This document shows positions 36,220-46,977 of a stretch of 64,000 nt of DNA, piece by piece. Source of the DNA: Calendula officinalis (taxonomy: Eukaryota; Streptophyta; Magnoliopsida; Asterales; Asteraceae); NCBI GenBank assembly GCA_963853835.1, contig OY970822.1, positions 12,277,501-12,341,500 on the forward strand, written 5' to 3'. A program made the translations under genes and the position numbers. The notes under the pieces were generated by a model. That model was not told the DNA's origin and searched no databases. It was given only the letters and a program-made list of their open reading frames with translations. Position 1 is the stretch's first letter. Every line of letters begins with the position of its first letter.

Positions 36220-38559
36220 TCAAACAACTTTTGGTACCCATTTTTGTTTGGGTCCGACAATGTTAGCGTGGGAATAAAACCACAGATAAGTTGTATCGAT
36301 TTGATTTAAAGATTGAGAGTTCCAAGAAAAGCTGAAACTTGATGTTTCACTTTCAAATAATTTCCGGGGAATTATTTGAGATTTTGGAGTTTTAGGAACA
36401 CATTTTGCTTTTAAGATCGAGGATGTTTTGTAAACATAAACAGGAGATGTTTTTGGCACTTGTGTAAAAGTCATTTTAGGTGCCAAGGAAAGTAAATCTT
36501 TTCTTGAATATCTTAAATATTTAGTTTTGAAAAAGATTTTCTTTGAAGATGTAGAATGTTTCAACACGGTTGATGGTTTAGTTTTATACATTTGAGAATG
36601 CTGAAGTCTAGAAGAGGAACCTAATGGATTTGGAGTTTTAGGTGCGGAATTTCCTCTAATATCTTGTTTGAGAGCACTCAATTTCTTATCAGAGTTTGGT
36701 GGAACCGTGGATCTCCTATGCTTAGGCTTGGTAGAGGAACTGACTTGTGATTTCGGTTTAGGTTTATAATTTCCTCTGTTGATCTTAGATTGTTTGATTG
36801 TATATAAATCACGACATGCCATTACAGGAGAAAACATTCTTGATTTATTGCATTTTTTCGTTGCAGTTAAAGGAGAATCTAATTTCAAAGATGCACTAGG
36901 CTTCTTAAACTTCTGAATATGAGATGATTTAGATTCTAAATTTTGAATTGTTGTTTGTAACTTTAATTTGTCTTCATCAAAATATTTATGTGTTTTATCA
37001 ATTTTAGTTTCTAATTCAAAAATTTTGGATTGTAAAACTGATTTTTCTTTGTCAAATGCCTTATGTGTTTCGTCGATTTCATTTTCCAATTGACAAATTT
37101 TCTTTTCTAGAATTAGAGATGGAACATAAATCTTTGATGTTACTTTTTATTGAAGAACAGCATTTCCTTTAATTTCAAATTCTTCTGGTTTTATACGTAG
37201 AAAATAATCATCATTTTCAAATTTTGCCTTTTTAGTTTCATATGTTTTATTTAATTCAACATAGTTGAAACTAATTTGTGCATTTTCCTTCTTTGCTCTG
37301 TTAAACGTTTCAATTTCTTCTTCCTCATCTGTCATGCGAAGGAAACTCTGCCAAACATCAACATGTATGTATTTGGAATCATACAGTGTTGGAAGCACAT
37401 TACAAGCCATCTTCAGATATTCAGGATTGTTAGCCCCCAGACCTTCTCGTGAACTGAAATATTTGAAATCTTTAGGCTTGTTTAAGTGAATAGTTTGATC
37501 AGTTTGTCCTCGTTTAGCAATTATTTTTTCAAGATTTTTGATGTGGGAAGAAAGTTGAATTTTATCATTTTGTAGTTGATGTATGACATTCTGTTTGCTA
37601 TTTAATTCTTGAGATGTTTGAATGTCTTTTTCATGAAGGGTTTCTGATAATTCTTTTATTTGTGTGTTTAAAGATTTAAATTGATTCTCATTATCATCAA
37701 ATTCTTTTTGTTTACGTTTCAACCAGTTTTTAGTGATTTGATATTCATTCCATGCTTCAATGTATAACTTGTAATATTTATCATTTTCTGCACTAGATGT
37801 GGAACTTTGTGTGCTTTTGAGATTGATGATTTCAATTTCTTTTTCAGAAATAGTATGAGACAAATGTTGAATATCAGTCTCATATTTAACAGTCAATTCT
37901 GAAATTCGATTTTGTAACGTCAGATTCTTTTTCTCAAAATTTTTATTTTGTTTAATAAGATGAACAAGTTGTGTATTATGATCAACAATTTGTTCATTTT
38001 CATTTTCTAAATCAGCTAAACTTTGTTGGAGTAGAGCATTTAATTCTTTTTCATTCAAAAGGTTTTGTTTTAAAGTCTCAATTTTAGAATTCTGGTTTGT
38101 TACAAAACAATTTTCAGAATCAATTAAATGTGAAGAATGAGATAAGAAAGAATTGATTACCTCTATTTCTTTGTTAGCCTTTTCATTAAAACGATCAGAA
38201 TTTTCAGCATTTTCACGTGCCATGAAGCATAGATTAGCTTAATGTTCTTCTGCTAAAAATACCTTGCCTGACTCAATCTGCTTGGCCATCAACATCTTTC
38301 GTTTAAAATAATCAGAATTATGAACTTTAGGTTTCTTGCAATCACTTGAGAAATGATCAGGAAGTCCACAGTTATAACATTTCTTTGTAGGATCCATAGG
38401 TGTGATTGTTGGTTTGTCAGATGTGATTGAAGCAGATGATGCAGACTCGAAGGTGGATGAAGATATCTGATTGTTGTTTGTTGGAGTTGAGTAATACTTT
38501 TTCTCATATCTTGAGATAAACGACATAGCCTTTAGCACTGCTTGAAGATCTTTATCCAT
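36220..38559 (-). pseudogene. Copia gag remnant of element 4 (zinc knuckle and coiled coil)
   Basis: One frame runs from 38559 down to 36220 with two in-frame stops (TAA at 38239-38241 and a stop at 37147-37149). The first part holds a CCHC knuckle CYNCGLPDHFSSDC. A long Glu/Lys/Asn-rich coiled coil follows (about 37,500-38,220), then a Lys/Ser/Pro-rich basic region ending GPKQKWVPK, as at the end of gag in related elements. The capsid-like N-terminal domain is deleted. Protease, integrase, RT and RNase H are absent. It cannot supply a complete Gag. Confidence 0.85.
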
Positions 38560-40289
38560 ATCATCATTGATAGTTAATTGGTGTAGGTTTTTCCATTTTA
38601 GCGATGATTAGGATTTTGGGTAATAATTCTTGAGTTTAAAAATGTAAAAAGTTTTAAAGTTCGGGTTAAAAATAGATTGGATTAAAAAAAATTATGATAT
38701 GTGATATGGGAAAAAAAAAATTTACTAAGGTTTTGACTTTGAAAATGTTGAATTTGGACGTATAAAAAAATTGAATTGGGCTGATAACTTGTTTTGGGCT
38801 TTTTATTTAACCTTGGGCCAAACAAATTTGAACTTTAATCGGTTGTAGTACTTTAAAAACTGATTTGGTCTAATTGAATAAACAGCCTTGGTCGAATAAA
38901 CTGATTTGGGCTAATTAATTGTGGGCTTTAAACTGATTTGGGCTTTTTAAAATTGTATTTGGGCTTTTAGTGATTGGTCTGTGATCTTTTGGACTAGTAT
39001 AACCCTTGAGAAAAAATTGAATACGCAGGGATCGAATCAAGATGAAACAGTGATCGAACAAAATTGAGTCGGAACCTAAGGTCGAAAATTGGAAGGATCT
39101 TGAGTCGAATCAGAAGCAGATTACTAATTGAGTCGAAACGAAGCTGATTACAGAATCGAATCGAATCTGTGTTAATCGATCAGATTAAGATTTTCGATTT
39201 ATTTAAGCCGAACTCTGAAGCAGATCTTTGACGATTTCCGATCAAACAATTTCCGATTGTCAGAAACAATTGAGAGATCGAACAATTTCTGATTTCTGAT
39301 TGAGATTGAGAGATCGAACGATTAAGTTCGGGATTGTAGAAGACTTGTTAAGTTCGGGATTTGTAGAAAACTTGATTTTGAAGAGCCGAAGTAGTAGAAT
39401 TGAAAGGACGAACTTGATTGTTGTTTAAACAAATTGACGTTTTTAATCGGAATTGATTGTTGAAATCGATGATTGAAATTTAGTCGGACTATTTGATTGT
39501 TAATTGGATTTCTGATTGATATAGAATCAGAGATATATTGATACTGAAAGCAGAACTAGGTGTCGAATCACAAGAAGAATGCCGAACTAGGTGAAGATGC
39601 TCTTCAGAATTGGGCCGAAGTATGTTGGGCCGAACTTCAATAAGCAGCTGGGCCGAACTTCTACAAGTTCGGGCCGAACTTCTGTGTTATAAACGGGCCG
39701 AACTTGTTACAATACTTCGGGCCGAACTAATGACAATACTCGGGCCGAACTAGGATTGAAATAAACTTCGGGCCGAACTTGTACCTGGGCCGAACTACTT
39801 GGGCTTAGAGATTCTCAGGCCGAACTTCTGTTATGTCGAACATGTTCATCGTTTGAAGCTGAACTTCATCAGGTACACGAACGGTATGTTCATTTCTTCA
39901 CTAATTCAATCCGATTTCACTCATTTCTTCATCAATTTGTATGATTCTTCTTTCTAAATGTTCGAAATCAACTTTCTAACACTTTGATCCGATCAAATAA
40001 TCCATAACATAACACATTTGCTCAGATTTTGCAAATTACAGTCACTTTTTGAGTTTCTCACTTTTTCTCTAAAATCATCAAATTGAAGGTCGATTGTTGA
40101 TGGAATTGATCTGGAATTGATTCTATTCTTCTTAGAAACAGTGTAGAAACACTAATCCATGATCAAATCTTCGATTTGGACAGAAAAATTACAACATTAA
40201 ATTTCATTGACGAACATCAACTTTTTCTTCAATTTTCTCAGATCTTGATCGAATTAAGCTGAATTTGGATCCACTCACAGAGAGTTTTT
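38560..40289 (-). other. Leader region of element 4
   Basis: Untranslated leader between primer-binding site and gag remnant. The 39,540-39,860 part is packed with GGGCCGAAC and TTCGGGCCGAAC motifs, matching the element 2 leader repeats on the opposite strand. A short ATG frame upstream of 38,600 ends after about ten codons and may be the severed start of gag. Confidence 0.6.
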
Positions 40290-40303
40290 GCTCTGATACC
40301 ACT

Positions 40304-40635
40304 TGTTAGATCATATACAACTAAGATTGAGCTAATTCATGATGATTCAAGGTGAGAAATAGAAGATTTTTTTAAGTGTGTGTGTTCTTGGTGTTTGAGT
40401 GTGTGTGAGTTAGTTGAGAGAGATGGAGGGAATATTGGAGCTTTCAAAATGGTTAATCAATTAATGTGAGGAAAGCTTACAAATTAAGCCTAAAAACAAG
40501 GTATTTATACCTCATTACTAAACATGCTTAATTAAGCATAACTCATTTGACTAAGACTAATGACTAGCTTCAAACTATTACAACTTGTCATTTCTAGTCC
40601 CTAAACTAATTGATACAATACAAATGGTCCTAACA
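40304..40635 (-). repeat. 5' LTR of element 4
   Basis: Begins at its minus-strand end with TGTTAGGACC and ends TCTAACA next to the primer-binding site. TATAAATACC on the minus strand near 40,505 is a promoter-like box. Confidence 0.9.
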
Positions 40636-41493
40636 TATCAATTTAATTAGATTAAATTAACTTATTTATCAAGGCAAAATCTCGCTAGTTTAAAAATGAT
40701 AAACCACAATTATTTTTCAATAAAAGTTCAAAATATTTAATTATATCGATCATTAAAATTGACAAAGGCCTGTGTACATGTATCCCACAATTAATAAAAC
40801 TTTACATAAAATTATTGATCATCTAAACAATGAAAACAAGGTAATTAAGTTTACACTATATAAGTTAGCGCGCCAATTGTTATACCCCTCCAAGTGTAGA
40901 ATTTGATCATCGATCATTAATTGGACGTGATATGGAAAGTTGACCTCAACACTTCTCAAGTTTGAGCTAGTTCTATATTTTATTACGTTTAAACTGCTAA
41001 CATTCTAAAATAAAATAAAGCGTGCAATTTTTATATTTTTATTATACGTATAAAATGTAATTTTTCACACGTCTATAAGTATTAGACATGTGACAAGAAG
41101 CTTACACTTTTCATAATCCATGAAAAAATTCATCGTATTCTGTAAGTTGTAAGAGTACACTAGATTAACTTAAGAAGTGGGAAAACAAGATTTTTCTTTG
41201 ATCTTTCCAACGTCATATCATGAACGTACTGTTTTTTAAATTGTGAGTATTAATTCTATCAAAGTCGTGTGCATTTCAAGAAAATAAATATTTAAGTGAA
41301 GAATATGTTGGAACCCTAGTTTGACTAGGGTTTTAAAATTAAGGTGGGTGGGTGGGTGGGTGTGTGGGGTGGGGGGGAAACCGTCTATTAGAACCCCACA
41401 TGCTCTTCTGCATATAACCTCTTCTGTTATCTCATACACCAAACCAACAGTCTTTTAAGAAAAGAAAAATAGAAACCCTAGAATTTACCAGGG
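40636..41493. other. Intergenic region and promoter of the RGF-type peptide gene
   Basis: AT-rich single-copy-looking sequence right of the transposon block. A TATTTAAG box near 41,289 could be the TATA element of the plus-strand gene. The 41,341-41,379 part is a G-rich run. No ORF was recognised. Confidence 0.5.
41346..41360 (+). promoter_or_regulatory. Four-repeat G-quadruplex motif in the RGF gene leader
   Basis: GGGTGGGTGGGTGGG lies 134 bp before the ATG, on the coding strand, and is followed by further G runs to 41,377. Three single-base T loops are the most stable class of quadruplex motif. If transcription starts near 41,320 the motif is in the mRNA leader, but the start site is not proven. 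Confidence 0.6.
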
Positions 41494-42071
41494 ATGGTGC
41501 TCATAAAGTTTGAAGGCTTCATACTTGTTCTTTTCCTTGTTTCATTTGCACTACAAAGTCTTTCTGTACATGGTGTCCATCACCAAGGTACTTCATATAC
41601 TCTCTCTCTCTCTCTCTTGTTTATACTGATCATCAATGAATGACTCATTCTTTCTCACTTAATTGTCTAATTTTCTATTTGCTAGAAAGGATATTACTGG
41701 AAGCAAATTTAATAAAAGAAACTAAAGAAGATGATGCATCTCTTAAGAAGGTAGTTTTCTAGTCGATCTTATAAACCTTTCGTTTATCATTATATATATA
41801 TTGGTTGTACCTCTAAATTAACAACGTCTCATATATGTTTGAACAGGACCTCATTATTAGCACTGGAACTTTGGGGATCGATAGCAGATCAAACGAACTG
41901 AAGATCGGAGGAAGGAAAATGGGAATGATGTTGAAGAAAGAGGACAGAGAAATTGGTTCAAGATCAAGAACAGGTGATCATGGCCAGAAGTTGAATGTGG
42001 AAGCAGGTTTTGTTGCTTTCACTGCTGATTATGGTCGTATGGCTAAACGCCACCCTCCTAAGAATAATTGA
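41494..42071 (+). CDS. RGF/GLV/CLEL (root meristem growth factor) peptide precursor, first form
   Basis: Three exons (41494-41587, 41686-41750, 41847-42071) encode 127 residues. The N-terminus MVLIKFEGFILVLFLVSFAL is a strong signal peptide. A variable, charged middle follows. The protein ends FTADYGRMAKRHPPKNN, which fits the C-terminal Asp-Tyr...Pro-Pro-x-x-Asn pattern of RGF/GLV peptides. These are Tyr-sulfated, proline-hydroxylated secreted hormones acting in root meristem maintenance and gravitropism through receptor-like kinases. That role is family knowledge. A usable donor inside the third exon (CAG|GTGATC at 41973/41974) leads in frame to exons further right. This form may therefore represent retention of the following intron rather than the only product. 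Confidence 0.82.
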
Positions 42072-42572
42072 AAACAGCAGGCAATAATATATTACTAACC
42101 ACTGATTGTATTTCCAGATCTAATTATAATTAGATCCCTATACCTATTCATTAATTACTTTTTCTTTGATTTTAGATTACATCTTGTACATGAGTTCTAT
42201 ATATGTCTAATATCATATATGGACAATTAATATGAAAAATCTCTAATCACCGCTCCTTATCTCTTATGATACTATTCTTGATTTTGAATATTCAAACTTA
42301 ATTCTTTCATATATAACTAAATTAATGCATTTTTAACTAATTTTCTTTACAATTATAACCAAATCAAATAGCTGAAAATATAACCAAATGACCTTTAAAA
42401 TTAATCTAACTTTTGGGAAACTGAGAAAATATTATGGTAACCCACTAGTCTTTTTAAAATATATGTTTGGCATTAAAAGATGTGTTAGGTTTGGATAAAT
42501 ATAAGCTTAAGGTACGTACGTGTATTATTATACGGGATATTAACCTACTTTTGTTATATTTTTGATGGACAG

Positions 42573-42963
42573 ATAAGAATGCTTCAAAGGAAGGACCACA
42601 AGATGTCTTGAATAACCAAGTACGTAATTCAGTACTATTTCACCCCTCGATTTCCTCTCTTATATTCTAAAAGTACATGCGAATTGATACGTGGCACACT
42701 TGTTAATTATAGATTCATAGTCTTGTAACATTTTTTAATTACCGATGTTTCTAGTCACGAATAATTAACTTTGATATATTATTAAGACATGCATATGATT
42801 GGGTTCTTTGCAGGGACATGACAATATGTTAAATGGAGAAAAGAAGATAATTTCTGATGATGAAGAGAGAAAAGTAATTGAAGAAAAGGTTATGCAAATG
42901 CTGAGAAGGGATTATGGTGGCATGAGGAAGCCTCCAGTCCATAACCACGAGCCTGGAAATTGA
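42573..42963 (+). CDS. Second RGF/GLV-type peptide module, probably alternative 3' exons of the same gene
   Basis: Two exons, 42573-42619 and 42814-42963, with AG acceptors and a GT donor. The second ends RRDYGGMRKPPVHNHEPGN before TGA, with the classical DYxxxRKPPVHN core of RGF/GLV peptides. No ATG with a signal peptide is visible between 42072 and 42572. The first exon here enters in phase 1. That matches both the end of the signal-peptide exon at 41587 (giving a 96-residue precursor) and the internal donor at 41973 (giving 160 residues). I infer that one locus makes two precursors with different hormones. The alternative is an old tandem duplicate that has lost its own first exon. Confidence 0.65.
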
Positions 42964-43815
42964 AGAAACCAAATAGCTAGCCCCAACGTTAGAAATGAAA
43001 TATAAACAAAAGAAAAAGAAAAAGAAAGGTTAGGTTTAGGCTCACAATTTTGCTCCCCCCTAACATATAGATAGTATTAACAACTAGCAAAACCCAAGAT
43101 ATGGAGTATTATTTTTCTTTTTGGGTGTTTGTATTTTCAATACAAGGTCATAAAATGTTTTGTAAATTATGTATGCTTTGTTTTATTATTTTTCATATAA
43201 GAGTTTGCTAGTTTTGCGAGATCGATCAGTTATGATTTGAAGTTGGTATTTTATGCATTATGTTTCTGAGAAGGGTTTCTAGACTAAATCGTCCAATTAC
43301 GGCCCATATTGTCGGGCGGGTCTCCATTTAGGCCGAAACACACCGGCCAGTGGCAAAAGCGTTAATACATCTTTTGTTTGTCGGTTGTTTGTACCTCTTT
43401 AAAAACTTCTTTGTGGATGCCTTTTTAGGAGCTTTGTAGAAAGAGAAAAAATAGGATCCATTTTGATAAGACTTAATTATCGTCGGATCATTGATTGCAG
43501 ATGAACTGTGACAAAATAAAAACTATGAAACTTATATAGAAAAAAGTTAAATCACAAGAAAACTGTGCTTTAATTCCTAGATTTTATTTTAACTCAAGTT
43601 TATAGACATCTCTTAAACCCTGGAGTTGGGCAATGATTCAATCTGTATGTAACCAATTAATTCTGCATTCGTGTAGTGTAGTTGGATTTGGTTTTGGATA
43701 GAGAAAGTCCTGTAAAATCTAACCCCACAAACTGGGCCCACTTGTAATTCATTCATTTCTCTCTCTCTATATATAAAAGTTTCCACCAAAATAAGAATAA
43801 CATATTTGAATTGTA
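42964..43815. other. 3' UTR and convergent intergenic region
   Basis: Holds the 3' UTR of the plus-strand peptide gene and, near 43,815, the 3' UTR of the minus-strand kinase gene, so transcription converges. Nothing else was recognised. Confidence 0.5.
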
Positions 43816-45623
43816 TCAAGATTCAGCTATACTGGTCATCTTTTTCAACTGATTCTGTTGCAGCTCGATGCACCCAACCACCCCCGAAAACTCTTCACTT
43901 GCAAACGACATTGTGCTGTCTTCCCTAACAAGCCGCCTTTGTTTCAGCTTCATTATACCCAGTGACACTTCACCAATTGAAGGCCTTTTTTTAGGTGTTT
44001 TATGTAAACATCTGTGTGCTATTCGGGCCAAGCTTCTCACATCTTCCGCCTCACAATCACCCACTAGCTCCTTGTCCAGAATTTCATCGATCCCGTCTGA
44101 ACTCATTGCTGCCTTTTTTTATTAAAAAATAAAATAAATTTTTTATTATTCCTAGAAATACTTTTACAAATGATAGAGAAATGAATGGTTTCGACTTACT
44201 AGATTGACATATTCCATGAGATTTTGTTGTGGATGAATGGCGGTAATAAGTTCAAACAAAATAATCCCAAAACTGTAGATATCACTCTTCATTGTGAACT
44301 TGTTTGTGGAGATATACATAGGATCTATGTAACCGTATGTACCTTTAAGCCCTGAATTCCTACCATCATACACTTCTTCTTTTGATAGACCAAAATCCGC
44401 AACCTTCAAGTCAAATCAAATAGTCAACCCCCAAATCATTTATTAAACTTCTATTTTTCTTGTAAAAAACAATCACCTTGGCTCTCATTAAGTGGTCAAG
44501 TAATATATTTGCAGACTTCAAGTCTCGATGTATGACAGGCGGAACTGCCTGCTCAATGAAATATTATAAGCGTATATTAAATAAAATATATAATAATAAA
44601 TAAAAAGACAAACCCCATCATGAAGATACTCTATTCCATGTGAAATATCGAGGGCAATTTGAAGTCTTTCTTGCCAATTCAACGCGTGTTTTTCTTCATC
44701 TACATGTCATGTCGTTTTAGAATATGGAAAGTTATTTCTTTTTTATTTTTGGGCACTTAAAGTCGTATATTTAATGATATATAATGAATAAAAAAGAAGT
44801 AATTTATTTTTAACGTACTATATAGAAAACTTGCTAAGCTTCCATTACTCATGTATTCATATATTAACATACGTTGTCCTTTATCTACACAATAACCGAG
44901 AAGATTTACCAAGTTTCTATGATGCAAGCGTCCCAAAAGAGATACCTGTAGGCCCAATTATGTATATAAAAAAATATATTATACAAGTGACATGAGTTAA
45001 TATATATATATTGAAACTATGGGGGCATGAAGGTAATTTGACGTAGAGAAGATGATTACCTCAGTTTGAAATTCTTTTTCACCTTGTTTAGAATCAGAAG
45101 CAAGAGCCTTAACAGCAACAACTTCACCAGCTGGCATTATAGCTTTATATACTGGACCAAAAGACCCTTGTCCCAAAATCGTTGTAAAGTTTTTTGTAGC
45201 TTTTTGTACGTCCCTACAAAATTAATATAATAAATGTAATCTTCCAACAAAAAACAAAAATATATATAAAAAAAAGATTGAATTTTTTGAAAAAACATAC
45301 TTGTAAGAGTATCTTGGCAGGCCAGATGCTGAAGCCAGTTGATCTTTGCCATTTTTGTTCCATTTGGGAGATTTTGCAGGATAAGTTGTTACTTTAACTG
45401 TTAGAGAATTTGGGAAATTTTCACTCAAAATGCTACTTGTATCTACACCATTTTGGCGAATAGGAAGAGTTGATGCAATGTGATCATTATCATTTGCACA
45501 TTTTCTGAGATGAGACTTTTTTTTGTACCATCTTATGCCAAAAAATGCAAGTGATGCTAGAAGAATACCAACAGCTACACCAACACACACTCCAATGATC
45601 ACTAAATCAGCTTTCTTAACCAT
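43816..45623 (-). CDS. CRLK1/2-like calcium/calmodulin-regulated receptor-like kinase
   Basis: Seven coding exons (45301-45623, 45060-45213, 44819-44945, 44614-44699, 44477-44548, 44200-44403, 43816-44112) encode 420 residues with consistent phases. There is no extracellular domain. After MVKKAD comes one membrane segment (LVIIGVCVGVAVGILLASLA), then a basic juxtamembrane stretch and a complete kinase domain. It shows the Gly loop LGQGSFGPVYKA, the ATP-binding Lys in VVAVKAL, HRD in VIHRDLKSANILLD, DFG in VADFGLSKEE, and APE replaced by DPMYIS as usual in this group. Family members bind calmodulin and act in cold signalling via MEKK1, from published Arabidopsis work. The C-terminal tail ending LKKMTSIAES is shared with CRLK2-type proteins, so CRLK2 is slightly favoured over CRLK1. 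Length is close to the family's roughly 440. Confidence 0.92.
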
Positions 45624-46977
45624 GTTTTTGATCTGTTTGTAGAATCAATGATAACATCTTGCAACAGACTTCTAAATCATCAAACGGTAAATTTAGTTAT
45701 TGCATTTATGTGCGTGAATCTAGAATCAGATAACTTGCTATAATAAAGTGGTTAAGGTTATGGACAGTTAGGTAATTTTTACTCTAACGAGTAAAACATA
45801 TCATGATATTCAGATTTGGACAGCTTCCAATCAACCCCTAAATACAAATAACAAGAAAGCAAGAACAAGCAACATGATATGATTAGTGGTTCGCAATGTA
45901 GTTTAGATGCTAATCTTAGATTTATGAACCAGTTAATACCATTAAATTCAAATGATTTTATCAATAAAAGAACCCTAATTCACTAATACGATACCAGATT
46001 CCAATTCTTTTTATCAGAAATCAACACAATTAAGCTACTCAAAACTTCAAACTCACAAGAACTAAACAGATCATGTGAAGGTTGACCAAACCAGTCAAAC
46101 GAGAATTTTCTGATCATGTGCGGATCTAAGAAACACCCAAATTCCCCATATTCAATTACATGAAAGACTCGTGAACCCTTACTCGCCCAATTATCAAAGT
46201 GAATTTGTGATTACTGATTACCGTTAAAGCCATCAGCAATTACTACTAATCGAGTAGAGAACTAATTAATCAACAACATAAACAATTAGGAAATATTGAT
46301 GGATCTTTTACCTTTTTTAAGAAGCGAGAAAGATCAGATGCAAGAGTGGGTTATTGAAAAAAAGTTGATGAAGAAAGAAGACCAAGTCGAGTGGTTTTTG
46401 GTGGAAAGTAAAAGGGTCTACACCTAAGAATAAGATTAAGACAGACAATTTGAATTATGAAATATTCAATTTGGGTTTTGCGAGAAGAAAAACTGATTCA
46501 ACCAAATACTGCCGGATTGTATTTGGAGTCAATTTAAGGAATAAGCGTGGTATATCATTTTCAATCAATGTGTTCGGTTTGGGTTAATTCTGGTACAGTT
46601 AGATTCAAACTCCACATGACGCGTGAAACTTTCTTTTAAAATGGTGAACGGTTATCACTTATCAATCTACATACTAATGTGGTTTTTGTTGTAAAATTAA
46701 CATAAACGGTATAAGTATGAAAGAAAAAAAAAAGTATGTGAAAAAAAAAAAATCAAGTCTCAAATTTAAAATAGATAGATAGAAACAACTTTAAGCCACT
46801 AAATCCAAATTCACGAAAATATGCATGCAACCTTTAAAAATAAACCATAGTTGGTACAAGAATATTAAAATCCAGTACAAGTTTCAAAGCATAAAGTATT
46901 CCATCAACAACAATACAATCAGAGTCAAAATTTGATCCCATTTACACATCAACCATGAACAAACACAATCACAAACC
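45624..46977. other. CRLK 5' leader with intron, promoter, and BIG 3' flank
   Basis: A leader intron is likely from 45633 to 46311 on the minus strand (donor AAAG|GTAAAAG, acceptor AACAG|ATC). The short leader exon then extends to about 46,400. The 46,400-46,880 part would hold the kinase promoter. The part next to 46,977 is the 3' UTR of BIG. No other gene was seen. Confidence 0.55.

Larger units (their letters stand above)
32163..40635 (-). mobile_element. Element 4: inverted relative of element 2, gag remnant only
   Basis: An 8.47 kb minus-strand element. Its 5' LTR is 40304-40635 and its 3' LTR 32163-32509. The primer-binding site is the complement of 40290-40301, and the polypurine tract is the complement of TCTCCCCCTTT after 32510. 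Flanks are GATCA on the left and TATCA on the right, a target duplication with one mismatch. In element orientation it has a leader rich in GGGCCGAA repeats, a gag remnant, hairpin repeats, the same 3' region as element 2, and a tandem-repeat expansion. All of pol is missing. The LTRs differ by about two substitutions and two indels (11 bp and 4 bp), so insertion was recent. Confidence 0.9.
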
